From NCBI RefSeq assembly GCF_013285155.1, contig NZ_JABTEL010000004.1:248001-312000 (forward strand): DNA of 64,000 nucleotides, written 5' to 3'. Source of the DNA: Winogradskyella undariae (GTDB lineage Bacteria > Bacteroidota > Bacteroidia > Flavobacteriales > Flavobacteriaceae). Below are positions 9,439 through 18,159 of this stretch, in pieces. Each line of letters opens with the position of its first letter. Position 1 is the stretch's first letter. The position numbers and the translations under genes are program-made. The notes below the pieces were generated by a model. That model made no database searches. It was not told the DNA's origin and worked only from the letters and a program-made list of their open reading frames with translations.

Positions 9439-10278
9439 ATGAAACCCCTAATACTATTTTTATGCCTGTGTTTTCAGTTTTCTTTTGCTCAAAAAGAATT
9501 AAAACACGAAGTTTATTTCGAAACTGATCAACACGTTATTCCAGAAACAGAACACAGTAGATTACTCCTTTTTTTATCAAAAATTGAAGATGTAGATATA
9601 GCTAAAGTTACTATTTATGGCTTTACTGATGATAGAGGTAGTGATAATTACAACTTAGTTTTATCGCAAAATAGGGCAGATGCCATAAAAGAAGTCTTTT
9701 CTAATAATGAATTTGATGAGTCTAAAATGACTAATGTTGATGGAAAAGGTAAAATTTTAGTCAATATTATTAAAGAAGATGATCTTAATAAAATTAGAGG
9801 TCTAAACCGAAAAGTTGAAATCATTGTTACTCCTGTTTTTCCAGCTAAAAAAGAAGTTGTAGAAGAACCTTCTAAAGTTAATGCGGAAGACTTATTAAAA
9901 GGCGATTTAAAAGAAGGTGATAAAATTCTATTAGATAACTTATTATTTAGAACAGGTTATAGTTATTTAACTAAAGAATCTTTGGCTGTACTCGATAGAA
10001 TTTCTGAAATTTTAGTAGAACGTACCAATATTTACTTCACTATTGAAGGACATGTATGCTGTACACAAGGGCAAAGAGATGCTATTGATCGTAAAACAAA
10101 AAAACGTAACCTCTCTCTAGCTAGAGCTAAATATATTTATGACTATTTAGAAGAAAAAGGTGTAAAACACTACCGAATGAAATTTGCTGGTATGCGTAGA
10201 AAATTTCCACTTGGAGGTGAACCAGAACTAGACAGACGTGTAGAAATTTTGGTAACTCGTATTTACGAAGAAAAATAA
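9439..10278 (+). CDS. Periplasmic protein with two OmpA-like domains
   Basis: 279 residues with a signal peptide ending near FSFAQ. No beta-barrel region is present. Instead there are two peptidoglycan-binding OmpA-C-like modules: the first at about 25-130 (YGFTDDRGSDNYNLVLSQNR and LNRKVEI) and the second at about 160-277 (DNLLFRTG, EGHVCC and ELDRRVEI). The second carries adjacent cysteines C207 and C208 where a typical OmpA domain has the TD..G segment. It lies 61 bp after the S41 protease and its stop abuts the stop of the convergent acetyltransferase gene. It probably tethers to peptidoglycan; the partner is unknown. Confidence 0.82.
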   Translation: MKPLILFLCLCFQFSFAQKELKHEVYFETDQHVIPETEHSRLLLFLSKIEDVDIAKVTIYGFTDDRGSDNYNLVLSQNRADAIKEVFSNNEFDESKMTNVDGKGKILVNIIKEDDLNKIRGLNRKVEIIVTPVFPAKKEVVEEPSKVNAEDLLKGDLKEGDKILLDNLLFRTGYSYLTKESLAVLDRISEILVERTNIYFTIEGHVCCTQGQRDAIDRKTKKRNLSLARAKYIYDYLEEKGVKHYRMKFAGMRRKFPLGGEPELDRRVEILVTRIYEEK

Positions 10279-10722
10279 TTAAGATTTAATCATATTTATA
10301 TGAGGAATACCATCTTCTAAATATTCCTCTCCAACTTCTTTAAAGCCTAAATTATTATAAAATTTTCTTAGGTAAGATTGTGCCGAAATTCTAATCAGAG
10401 TTTCATTATAGTGTGTTTTTATAGCAGCAATAGATGCTTCCATAATTGTATAGCCATATTTGAATTTTCGTTCGTTAAAACGTACTAAAACTCTTCCTAT
10501 ACTGGTTTCTTCAAAATAATATCCTGCTTTAAAAATACGTGTATAAGCGACTAATTTTTCGTCTTTATAGCCTAAAATATGAAGCGCTTTTTGGTCCTTT
10601 CCATCGATATCTTGGTATACACAATCTTGCTCAACAACAAAAACCTCACTTCTTAATTGAAGAATTGCATAAAGTTCTTGTGTAGATAATTCGTTAAACG
10701 TTTTTATTTCAATATTCAGCAT
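10279..10722 (-). CDS. ElaA-type GNAT acetyltransferase
   Basis: 147 residues matching the ElaA branch of GNAT enzymes: the N-terminal LYAILQLRSEVFVVEQ segment, then DIDGKDQKALHILGY, then IGRVLVRFNERKFKYGY at the acetyl-CoA site, and the final FYNNLGFKEVGEEYLEDGI. It would transfer an acetyl group from acetyl-CoA; the acceptor is not known. The start codon overlaps the stop of the CDF transporter by 1 nt, so it is the last gene of an rpiB-CDF-GNAT operon on the minus strand. Confidence 0.85.
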   Translation of the reverse strand: MLNIEIKTFNELSTQELYAILQLRSEVFVVEQDCVYQDIDGKDQKALHILGYKDEKLVAYTRIFKAGYYFEETSIGRVLVRFNERKFKYGYTIMEASIAAIKTHYNETLIRISAQSYLRKFYNNLGFKEVGEEYLEDGIPHINMIKS

Positions 10723-11633
10723 CAGTCTTGTACAATTACTTCTTTAGGATCTATTTTATTAAACTCTGGTTGTATGGTAACGTGATTGATATCAAATTTT
10801 TCATGAAGTAAGTTTTCAATCTTAGAAAGGAGACTATTAAACTCTGTGGTAGAAATATCTTGTTTAAGATCTAAATGTGCTTCTAAATGCAATTCGTCAT
10901 CACTTAAATTCCAAATATGTACGTGGTGCAGCTTACTTACTTTTGGTAGCTTATTTACAGCTCTTACTACGTCTTTTATATTAATAGTATCTGGTGTAAA
11001 TAACATCAACATTTTAGTAGATACTTTTAATAAATCGTAACCTACCCAAATTAAATACAATGCAATTAATAACGTTAATAAACTATCTACCCAAAATATT
11101 TGGTAATACTTCATTAATAATCCACCAACTAATACCGCTACACTTGCTAACATATCTGTAAATAAATGCAAATAAGCAGAACGCATATTTATGTTATTCT
11201 TAGAATCTTTTTTTAAGATTAAAACACTTAAACCATTTCCTATTATGGCAACAATTGAAAGCCAAATAACTAAACCAGATTCCACTTCATGCGGATCTTG
11301 AAAACGTTTTACGGCTTCTATAATTAATAAAATAGCTACAATTATTAACGTACAAGCATTAATAAAAGCTGCTAAAATTTCGGCACGCTTATAACCAAAA
11401 GTTCTATTAATTGATGCCTTTCTCTTGGTTAATTTAGAAGCAACATAACTTACTATTAAAGATAATACATCACTAAAATTATGTAATGCATCACTTAATA
11501 AGGATAAACTTCCTGAAACTAAACCACCAATGACCTGAGCTACGGTAATAATTACATTAAGGAGTATTGATAATAAGAGCTTTTGCCCTCTTAAATCTTT
11601 TGGACTATGAGAATGCTGATGCGAATGGCTCAT
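10722..11633 (-). CDS. Cation diffusion facilitator (zinc-type) exporter
   Basis: 303 residues. It opens with a His-rich tail (MSHSHQHSHS) that may bind metal. Six membrane segments follow. The paired HxxxD metal site is seen as SDALHNFSDVLS in the second helix and HLFTDMLASV in the fifth. The C-terminal cytoplasmic domain (about 210-295) includes KLHHVHIWNLSDDELHLEAH, as in ZitB/CzcD proteins. It exports Zn2+ or a similar divalent cation by proton antiport. It sits between rpiB and the acetyltransferase in one operon. Confidence 0.9.
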   Translation of the reverse strand: MSHSHQHSHSPKDLRGQKLLLSILLNVIITVAQVIGGLVSGSLSLLSDALHNFSDVLSLIVSYVASKLTKRKASINRTFGYKRAEILAAFINACTLIIVAILLIIEAVKRFQDPHEVESGLVIWLSIVAIIGNGLSVLILKKDSKNNINMRSAYLHLFTDMLASVAVLVGGLLMKYYQIFWVDSLLTLLIALYLIWVGYDLLKVSTKMLMLFTPDTINIKDVVRAVNKLPKVSKLHHVHIWNLSDDELHLEAHLDLKQDISTTEFNSLLSKIENLLHEKFDINHVTIQPEFNKIDPKEVIVQD

Positions 11634-11657
11634 TTTAATATCAATTTTTACTACTTT

Positions 11658-12092
11658 TTAACATGACAATGGAATTTTATCTACTCTATTTTGATGACGA
11701 CCGCCTTCAAATTTAGTTTCTAAAAAAGTATCTACCATTTTTATGGCTTGAGGTATTGAAGTAAAACGGGCTGGTACACAAATAATATTAGCATTATTAT
11801 GTAAACGTGTTAACTCAGTAATTTCGTTAGTCCAACAAACACCAGCTCTAACATGTTGGTATTTATTAGCCGTCATTGCTACACCATTTGCACTACCACA
11901 TATAAGGATACCAAAATCTACTTTTTTAGCTTCAACATCTTTTGCAACAGGATGTACAAAATCAGGATAATCTACACTATCTAATGTATCTGTTCCATAA
12001 TTAGTAATAGTATGTCCTTTTGCTTCTAAATGTTTTACGATTGCAAATTTATAATCTGGACCTGCGTGATCGTTTCCTATTGATATTGTCAT
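11658..12092 (-). CDS. rpiB: Ribose-5-phosphate isomerase B
   Basis: 144 residues from the ATG at 12092. It interconverts ribulose 5-phosphate and ribose 5-phosphate. Diagnostic segments are SIGNDHAGPDYK, ICGSANGVAMTANK around the catalytic pocket, and LTRLHNNANIICVPAR. The reading frame extends upstream to an ATG at 12149, but that extension has no similarity to the family and would contain the -7 element at 12120-12127, so the 12092 start is preferred. It is the first gene of a three-gene minus-strand operon. Confidence 0.92.
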   Translation of the reverse strand: MTISIGNDHAGPDYKFAIVKHLEAKGHTITNYGTDTLDSVDYPDFVHPVAKDVEAKKVDFGILICGSANGVAMTANKYQHVRAGVCWTNEITELTRLHNNANIICVPARFTSIPQAIKMVDTFLETKFEGGRHQNRVDKIPLSC

Positions 12093-12119
12093 GTTACGTT
12101 GTGTTTTGTTATTAGACCT

Positions 12120-12127
12120 CAAAGTTA
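12120..12127 (-). promoter_or_regulatory. Candidate -7 element for rpiB operon
   Basis: Minus-strand TAACTTTG matches TAnnTTTG exactly and lies 28 bp upstream of the rpiB ATG at 12092. It falls inside the longer open frame, which argues against the 12149 start. Confidence 0.45.
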
Positions 12128-13118
12128 ATAATTGCTTACAAGTATGCATAACTTATAAGGGCTTACTTATACATAAGTTTTAAGTTTGTAAAAAGGTTTT
12201 CTAAAAGGAGTCATCAACAATGTTCATAACTCTAAATAAAATGATCAGTAATTGTTAATATCTGTTTACAACTATTGAAAACAAAAATTAGGATTATTCA
12301 GTTATTTTTCCAAACCAAAATCAGAAGTTAAAAACCTAATTAGTTAGCACTTTTTTTAAAATAAGTTATCAGACTAAAAAAAGAGGAAGTGAACAGTATT
12401 TTACAAAATACATATCACCTAATTCTATTAACATTAGTTATTAACAGTTGTTAATAGCTTTTTAGTTTTACTTAAAAATGAACGTTTTAGATCTAAATTT
12501 AATGTTAACTAAAATGTTGTAAAATGTAAACTACGAGTTATCAAAATAAAACTTCAAAAAGTTATGGTACATATTAACAGACTATAATAACCACTATTTA
12601 ATTTTTAAATTTTAAAAGAAAAAAAGATGATATGTATATATATGTTCATAACATCGTTTTTTTAGAAATTAAACTTTAGAGAAGCTTTAAATATAGTTTT
12701 GTGTTATATCGGTTATAGTAGGTATAGCGTAGCACTCAAGCCTTACAGAAAGCTATACAAACTTCTATAATCTATTTTTTATTAAAGTATTTTTTAATGC
12801 TTTGTAAATCAATTAATTGACTTTATTCTATGAAATTTTATACAAGAAAAACGTAACAGAATAACTAAATAGAAACCTATAGTAATGTGTTAACGTTATA
12901 TTTCTACTTCCTCTGGTAACGTTTTATTAACCTTAGGTATCTAGTATACTTTATTTACTATTTTTTAAATTAACAGAATACTTTTATTCTATTTTTTATA
13001 AGTTTAAAATTGAAGAATTGTTTTTGTTTAATCTTTAATATTCAGGTATTTTAAATACTGTTTAAAGCACTTTTTCATTTATTTAACCTTAACTAAACAC
13101 TATTTAATTATAATATCT

Positions 13119-13126
13119 TAACTTTG
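13119..13126 (+). promoter_or_regulatory. Candidate -7 element for rnr
   Basis: TAACTTTG matches TAnnTTTG exactly. It would give an approximately 85-nt 5' leader containing the hairpin at 13177-13196. No clear -33 element is present. Confidence 0.4.
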
Positions 13127-13176
13127 TAATAAACTCAGTATCTTCTCTTCTACTTATATTGGGTTAAAATTTAGAA

Positions 13177-13196
13177 TTCCTAACACTTTTTAGGAA
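13177..13196 (+). promoter_or_regulatory. Hairpin in the rnr 5' leader
   Basis: A perfect 7-bp stem (TTCCTAA at 13177-13183 and TTAGGAA at 13190-13196) with a 6-nt loop sits 21 nt before the rnr ATG. No T-run follows, so it is not a terminator. A role in mRNA stability or autoregulation is possible but unproven. Confidence 0.3.
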
Positions 13197-13217
13197 ACGA
13201 ATAAGATTACAAATTAA

Positions 13218-15479
13218 ATGACAAAAAAGAGATCAAGGAAACCTTCAAATAATAAGATTTCCAACCTTACAAATACAATTCTTAGTATTTTAAAAAAAGA
13301 TAGAAATTCAACTTTCAACTACAAACAAATTGCATCTAAATTAGGTGTTAATGACGCTAGTAGTCGCAATCAGATAATAAAAAAATTGCAACAACTTAAA
13401 GCTAAACAAGAGATTGAAGAAGTAGATCGTGGTAAATTTAAAGCCACTGTTGATAACGAATATCATACGGGAATTTTAGACGTAGCCTCTAAAGGAAACG
13501 GTTATATTATTTCAGATGATTTTGAAGACGATACATTTATAGCTTCAAATAATATAAATAAAGCTTTACACGGCGATGAAGTAGAATTTTACGCCTATAA
13601 AAGAAAACATAGAGGTAAACAAGAAGGTGAAATTACTAACATTATAAAACGTGCAAAAACGGAATATGTTGGTACCATTCAAATTCATGATAAAAAGAAT
13701 TTTGCCTTTGTTGTAGTTGATAGTAACAAAATGTATACTGATATTTTTGTACCTATTAACAAAATAAATAAAGCAGAAGACGGTGATAAAGTATTGGTAA
13801 CTTTAGAAGAATGGCCAGATAAAGCCGATTCACCTAACGGAAAAGTTATAGAAGTTTTAGGGAAACCAGGAGAACATAGTACAGAAATTCATTCCATTTT
13901 AGCAGAATATGGGTTACCATTAGAGTTTCCTAAAGAAGTTGAAGACTATGCAAATACTATTGATTTAGAAATTAAACAAGAAGAAATTGCAAAGCGTAGA
14001 GATATGCGTAAAGATTTAACCTTTACCATAGATCCTAAGGATGCAAAAGATTTTGATGATGCACTATCCTTTAAAGTTCTAGATAATGGCTTATACGAGA
14101 TCGGAATCCATATTGCAGATGTTTCTCACTATTTACAGCCAGGAACCGTTTTAGATGATGAAGCTTACGAGCGTGCAACTTCTATTTACTTAGTTGATCG
14201 CGTAGTGCCAATGTTACCAGAAATTTTATCTAACGGAGCTTGTTCATTACGTCCACACGAAGAAAAATATACATTTTCTGCAGTGTTTCAGATGAATAAT
14301 AAATGTGAAATTAAAAACGAATGGTTTGGTAGAACTGTAACCTATTCTGATGCGCGTTTTGCATATGAAGAAGCACAGGCTATTATTGAAAATAATGCTG
14401 ATATTAATGAAGTTGAAGTTTTAAAGAACAAAGATAAAATTGATACAACGATTCCTGCAGAAGTTTCTTTAACAGGAAAAGAATATCAAACTTCAGTTGA
14501 TGTTGCTCAGGCTACAATTAAAATGAATCAATTAGCACGTAAAATGCGAAATGCTCGTATGCGAGATGGTGCTATTTCTTTTGATAAAGTAGAAGTGAAA
14601 TTTCAGTTAGACGAAGAAGCAAATCCGGTTGGTGTTTTCTTTAAAACAAGCCAGGATGCTAATAAAATGATTGAAGAATTCATGTTATTAGCTAACAGAA
14701 AAGTTTCAGAATTTGTTGGAAAACAAAAACCAGAAAAGACATTTGTTTATCGTGTTCATGATGAGCCAGATGAATCTAAATTGGCACAATTACAAACCGT
14801 TGTTGGTCGTTTTGGTCATAAATTAAACTTTAAAGATAAAGGGAGTATTTCTTCTTCTTTAAATAATTTATTAAAGGATGTTGTTGGTAAAAAAGAACAG
14901 AATTTAGTAGATACGTTAACGATTAGAACGATGTCTAAAGCAGAGTATACAACGCATAATATTGGTCATTACGGTTTAGCTTTCGATTATTACAGTCACT
15001 TTACATCACCAATTCGTCGTTACCCAGACGTTATGGCACACCGTTTATTACAACAATATTTAGATGGTGAAAAATCTGCAAATCAAGAGATTTACGAAGA
15101 ACGTTGTAAACATTCTAGTAACATGGAATATTTAGCAACAAAAGCAGAACGCGATTCTATTAAATACATGCAAATTCGTTTTATGCAAGATCATGAAAAC
15201 GAAGAATTTTTGGGTGTTATTTCTGGAGTTACCGATTGGGGAATTTATATCGAAATCATTTCGAATAAATGTGAAGGTATGGTGAGTGTTAGAGATATGA
15301 AAGATGACCATTACCAATTTGATCAAGATCAATATGCTATGGTTGGTAGTAAAACCGACACCATGTATCAGTTAGGTGATGAAGTTATTGTAAAAGTGAA
15401 GAATGCAGATTTAGTTAAAAAGCATTTAGATTTCTATATGGTTGGAAAACCAGAAGCAGAAACAGAAACAGAAGTTTAA
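13218..15479 (+). CDS. rnr: Ribonuclease R
   Basis: 753 residues with the full RNase R order: an N-terminal winged-helix-like region (about 15-75), cold-shock OB domains (about 80-230), the RNB catalytic domain with DPKDAKDFDDALSFK at about 274-288 supplying the Mg2+-binding aspartates, and a C-terminal S1 domain (about 655-740, FLGVISGVTDWGIYIEI). It is a processive 3'-5' exoribonuclease that degrades structured RNA. It starts a long run of mainly plus-strand genes. Confidence 0.95.
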   Translation: MTKKRSRKPSNNKISNLTNTILSILKKDRNSTFNYKQIASKLGVNDASSRNQIIKKLQQLKAKQEIEEVDRGKFKATVDNEYHTGILDVASKGNGYIISDDFEDDTFIASNNINKALHGDEVEFYAYKRKHRGKQEGEITNIIKRAKTEYVGTIQIHDKKNFAFVVVDSNKMYTDIFVPINKINKAEDGDKVLVTLEEWPDKADSPNGKVIEVLGKPGEHSTEIHSILAEYGLPLEFPKEVEDYANTIDLEIKQEEIAKRRDMRKDLTFTIDPKDAKDFDDALSFKVLDNGLYEIGIHIADVSHYLQPGTVLDDEAYERATSIYLVDRVVPMLPEILSNGACSLRPHEEKYTFSAVFQMNNKCEIKNEWFGRTVTYSDARFAYEEAQAIIENNADINEVEVLKNKDKIDTTIPAEVSLTGKEYQTSVDVAQATIKMNQLARKMRNARMRDGAISFDKVEVKFQLDEEANPVGVFFKTSQDANKMIEEFMLLANRKVSEFVGKQKPEKTFVYRVHDEPDESKLAQLQTVVGRFGHKLNFKDKGSISSSLNNLLKDVVGKKEQNLVDTLTIRTMSKAEYTTHNIGHYGLAFDYYSHFTSPIRRYPDVMAHRLLQQYLDGEKSANQEIYEERCKHSSNMEYLATKAERDSIKYMQIRFMQDHENEEFLGVISGVTDWGIYIEIISNKCEGMVSVRDMKDDHYQFDQDQYAMVGSKTDTMYQLGDEVIVKVKNADLVKKHLDFYMVGKPEAETETEV

Positions 15480-15534
15480 AATTTTCATTGTAACATTTCA
15501 ATAAAATTAAGATCTTATAAATAAATATTTAAAC

Positions 15535-15834
15535 ATGATTCTTACCACAACAAATTCTATTGAAGGCCATAAAATTACCAAGTATTTAGGTATTGTAACT
15601 GGAGTTGTAATTAATAAAGAAACTATAGCTATGGGCTTTAGTATGTCTAAATATTATGCGAAAATACAAACCAGTATTGAGGTTGTAAAAGAAGAAGCTT
15701 TTCAAGTTTTACAAAATAATGCTGCAAAATTAAATGCAGATGCTGTTGTTGGTATAAAAGTTGAAATTGAATTAACAGGAAGTAATTATGCCATGGTTTC
15801 TGTAACAGGAACGGCAGTAAAAATCACCATTTAA
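15535..15834 (+). CDS. YbjQ/UPF0145-family protein
   Basis: 99 residues. The pattern GHKITKYLGIVTGVVI, followed by QVLQNNAAKLNADAVVGIKV and a final beta strand SVTGTAVKI, matches the YbjQ family of small pentameric proteins, often labelled heavy-metal-binding although a function is not established. The stop codon shares its last base with the ATG of the next gene, indicating translational coupling. Confidence 0.82.
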   Translation: MILTTTNSIEGHKITKYLGIVTGVVINKETIAMGFSMSKYYAKIQTSIEVVKEEAFQVLQNNAAKLNADAVVGIKVEIELTGSNYAMVSVTGTAVKITI

Positions 15835-16070
15835 TGAGTACAAGTAATAAAGCAGGTTTATACGTTTTTTTAATTTTTACCGTTGTATATATCATTGTGA
15901 GATTTAGTCTTCAATCCATTTTTGAAGATATTAATCAATTGGTTTTAGCAGTTTGTTCTGCTATAATAACGATCATTTTAACACCTCAAAGACGAATAGT
16001 TAAAAAACAATTTGGAGAAGAAATACAGTTAAAATGGTACTTTAGTAAAAAGGTATTTACCTTAAAATAA
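15834..16070 (+). CDS. Small two-helix membrane protein, unknown
   Basis: 78 residues with two hydrophobic segments (about 7-25 and 35-52) and a basic C-terminus (TPQRRIVKKQFGEEIQLKW). No family recognised. It overlaps the YbjQ-family gene by 1 nt and is followed 9 bp later by the head-GIN protein, so it is probably part of that small operon. Confidence 0.7.
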   Translation: MSTSNKAGLYVFLIFTVVYIIVRFSLQSIFEDINQLVLAVCSAIITIILTPQRRIVKKQFGEEIQLKWYFSKKVFTLK

Positions 16071-16079
16071 GTCAATAAT

Positions 16080-16751
16080 ATGAAAAATATAATAGTAGCA
16101 ATATTCTTAATAAGCACTTTATTTACTAACGCTCAAGAAACTATTGAAAAAGAATTAGGTGAATTTTCTACCGTTAAGGTATTCGATTTAATTAATCTTA
16201 AAATGATAGCTTCTAACGAAAATAGAGTAGTCATTTCAGGAGATAATAAAAAAAATGTTGAAATTGTTAATAACAACGGAAAGCTAAAAATTAGGATGAA
16301 TATTAAAGAAAGCTACGATGGTAACGATACTGTTGTGCTTCTTTATTTTGTTTCTGTAGATGCAATAGATGCTAATGAAGGTGCTTTAGTTACTGTAAAA
16401 GAACCTCTTAAACAATACGAAATTGATTTAAGAACTCAAGAAGGTGCAGAGATTACTGCAGTTGTAGAAACGACGTATGCTAATTTTAAAGCTGTAACAG
16501 GCGGAATTATTAATGTATCTGGTAGTTCTAAAAATCAAATTATCTCAATTTCTACTGGTGGAGAATTTAATGCTAAGGAATTTATTACAGAAAAATCTGA
16601 AGTGAGTATTAACGCTGGAGGTGAGGCTTTTATACATGCTACTGAATTTGTTGATGCAAAAGTTAAAGCAGGTGGAAGTGTATATATTTATGGGAAACCT
16701 AAAGAGATTAACGAAAGTACAATGTTAGGCGGAAAAATTAAACGCATGTAG
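16080..16751 (+). CDS. Exported head-GIN domain (DUF2807) protein
   Basis: 223 residues. A signal peptide ends near FTNAQ. The rest is a repetitive beta-strand pattern typical of the DUF2807 auto-transporter adhesin head-GIN domain, including LGEFSTVKVFDLINLKMI near the start and alternating short strands with SGSSKN, STGGEF and NAGGEA turns. These proteins are presumed beta-helical and exported; the function in Bacteroidota is unknown. It is separated from the previous gene by 9 bp. Confidence 0.8.
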   Translation: MKNIIVAIFLISTLFTNAQETIEKELGEFSTVKVFDLINLKMIASNENRVVISGDNKKNVEIVNNNGKLKIRMNIKESYDGNDTVVLLYFVSVDAIDANEGALVTVKEPLKQYEIDLRTQEGAEITAVVETTYANFKAVTGGIINVSGSSKNQIISISTGGEFNAKEFITEKSEVSINAGGEAFIHATEFVDAKVKAGGSVYIYGKPKEINESTMLGGKIKRM

Positions 16752-16767
16752 TTTCCTTTGAGTTTCT

Positions 16768-16775
16768 TACCTTTG
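16768..16775 (+). promoter_or_regulatory. Candidate -7 element for the LysE-type exporter
   Basis: TACCTTTG matches TAnnTTTG exactly. Its last G is the first base of an in-frame GTG at 16775, so transcription would start after that codon. This supports the ATG at 16796. Confidence 0.45.
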
Positions 16776-16795
16776 TGAAAACCGTAAGTTTTTAC

Positions 16796-17476
16796 ATGTT
16801 AGACGATATCTTAGCAGCAATTCCCTTCGGAATAATTTTAGCCTTTACAATTGGACCCGTTTTTTTTGTTTTATTAGAAACGAGTGCAACTAAGGGCTTT
16901 ACTAGCGCTATTATTTTTGATATAGGCGTTATTTTAGCAGATATCGTTTTTATTTTTGTTATATTCTTAAGTACTGATTCTCTGTTAGATAAAATAAAAG
17001 ACGATCCAAAACTCTTAGTTTTTGGAGGTGCTTTATTGCTCATTTATGGGCTTATTAGTTTTATTAAAACATCTAAATCTTTTAGAAATATTGTTAGAGA
17101 ACACCATAGAATAGAGTTACCTAAAAAGAAATATGGAATGCTTTTTATAAAAGGATTCTTACTCAATTTTATAAATATAGGTGTGCTATTAGGTTGGTTA
17201 GGTTTCATTGTTATTGGGACGTCTATTACAACTTCAGAGAACGGTGTAACAGTCTTTATAACCACAATGATTGTATCTTATTTTCTAACAGATCTTGTTA
17301 AAATAGCAGCTGCAAAAAGACTAAAAAGTAAATTAACTCCACGTCGTATTTTTAAGACGAAGAAAATAGTAGCCTTAGTTATTCTAGTCTTTGGTATTAT
17401 ATTACTAAGTCAAGGTTTATTTCCTGATCTTTATGAAAAAGGAATAGAGCAGATTGAATCTGTGAATTCTATATAG
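16796..17476 (+). CDS. LysE/RhtB-family exporter
   Basis: 226 residues from ATG 16796; an upstream GTG at 16775 overlaps the candidate -7 element and is rejected. The N-terminal segment AAIPFGIILAFTIGPVFFVL, with the conserved GP in the first helix, and six hydrophobic segments match LysE-family amino-acid or metabolite exporters. The substrate cannot be assigned. The next membrane protein starts 13 bp downstream. Confidence 0.85.
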   Translation: MLDDILAAIPFGIILAFTIGPVFFVLLETSATKGFTSAIIFDIGVILADIVFIFVIFLSTDSLLDKIKDDPKLLVFGGALLLIYGLISFIKTSKSFRNIVREHHRIELPKKKYGMLFIKGFLLNFINIGVLLGWLGFIVIGTSITTSENGVTVFITTMIVSYFLTDLVKIAAAKRLKSKLTPRRIFKTKKIVALVILVFGIILLSQGLFPDLYEKGIEQIESVNSI

Positions 17477-17489
17477 TTATTCTACTTGT

Positions 17490-18026
17490 ATGAAAACTAA
17501 AATATTAACTTTCCCATTACGTCTTTCAGTTATCGTTTTAATTTTCGGAGCATTATTTAAAATTATGCATTGGCCTTTTGCTAATAACTTAATGTTAATA
17601 GCTGCTATTTCATTAGCTATATTATACACTATTCGTTTTATTAGTAAACCGATTAAATTTTTATTAGACTATGTAAAATTAGCTTTAGTCTTAGTTTGGG
17701 TTTTTAACTATTTGGTTGGTGCTTTTCATATTTTTTATGTGCCTTATCTTTTTCAAACACTCTTATTAATTCTTTTTATTTATTGGTTTATTGTTGAAGG
17801 ACCAGTTTATATTAAAAATAGAAAATTTACGAAGAATAGATTTCTAAAAGTATTTTATAAAATTTTAATAGCATTAACTGCTTTTATGGTCTTTTTCGGT
17901 CTGCTATTTAAAATTCAACATTGGCCTTATGGATCTTTACTGTTTGTTTTAGGAATTCTGAGTCTTAATATCTTACTATTTTTAGATTATTTTTTAATAG
18001 ATAGAAGCCAGTTAGAAAAAGCATAA
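17490..18026 (+). CDS. Polytopic membrane protein with two GldL-like FKIxHWP helices
   Basis: 178 residues, about five to six membrane segments. Two helices carry nearly the same motif: FGALFKIMHWPF at 19-30 and FGLLFKIQHWPY at about 136-147. This FKIMHWP motif is characteristic of the N-terminal helix of the gliding-motor protein GldL. The rest of GldL (cytoplasmic domain) is absent and no gld neighbours are seen, so this is a GldL-helix-like paralogue of unknown role, not GldL. Confidence 0.7.
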   Translation: MKTKILTFPLRLSVIVLIFGALFKIMHWPFANNLMLIAAISLAILYTIRFISKPIKFLLDYVKLALVLVWVFNYLVGAFHIFYVPYLFQTLLLILFIYWFIVEGPVYIKNRKFTKNRFLKVFYKILIALTAFMVFFGLLFKIQHWPYGSLLFVLGILSLNILLFLDYFLIDRSQLEKA

Positions 18027-18060
18027 TTTCTCAAAAAAATTATAATTTAAACATAAAAAA

Positions 18061-18087
18061 GCCTCTAAGAAAACTTAGAGGCTTTTT
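18061..18087 (+). terminator. Bidirectional terminator
   Basis: A 9-bp stem (GCCTCTAAG at 18061-18069 and CTTAGAGGC at 18074-18082) with an AAAA loop is flanked by A and T runs. It can end the plus-strand membrane-protein gene and the minus-strand tRNA-Cys transcript. Confidence 0.88.
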
Positions 18088-18088
18088 G

Positions 18089-18159
18089 AGGTGTCGAGCG
18101 GATTCGAACCGCTGTAGATGGTGTTGCAGACCACTGCCTAGCCGCTCGGCCACGACACC
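18089..18159 (-). tRNA. tRNA-Cys (anticodon GCA)
   Basis: Minus-strand cloverleaf: acceptor stem GGTGTCG/CGACACC, T arm AGCGG-TTCGAAT-CCGCT, and anticodon loop CTGCAAC with stem GTGGT/ACCAT, giving anticodon GCA. The discriminator base is U, as required for tRNA-Cys. CCA is not encoded. The terminator lies directly downstream. Confidence 0.95.

Larger units (their letters stand above)
12150..13217. other. Gene-free AT-rich region between rpiB and rnr; candidate replication origin
   Basis: About 1.07 kb with no credible open reading frame. It holds repeated 9-mers one mismatch from the TTATnCACA DnaA-box consensus or closely related to such near-matches. TGTTCATAA occurs at 12221 and 12643. 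NTATTAACA, on either strand, occurs at 12253, 12425, 12438, 12449 and 12571; three of these fall within 33 bp. TTATACATA lies at 12167. Transcription diverges here: the rpiB operon leaves leftward and a long plus-strand-dominated stretch begins with rnr. The origin assignment is an inference; no perfect TTATCCACA was seen. Confidence 0.4.

Noticed and set aside
12093..12149. N-terminal extension of rpiB
   Set aside because: The 19 extra residues have no family similarity and contain the candidate -7 element.
16775..16795. GTG start for the LysE-type exporter
   Set aside because: It overlaps a perfect TAnnTTTG -7 element, and the ATG at 16796 gives the usual family N-terminus.
17490..18026. 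GldL itself
   Set aside because: Only the HWP helix motif is shared; the long cytoplasmic C-terminal part of GldL and neighbouring gld genes are absent.
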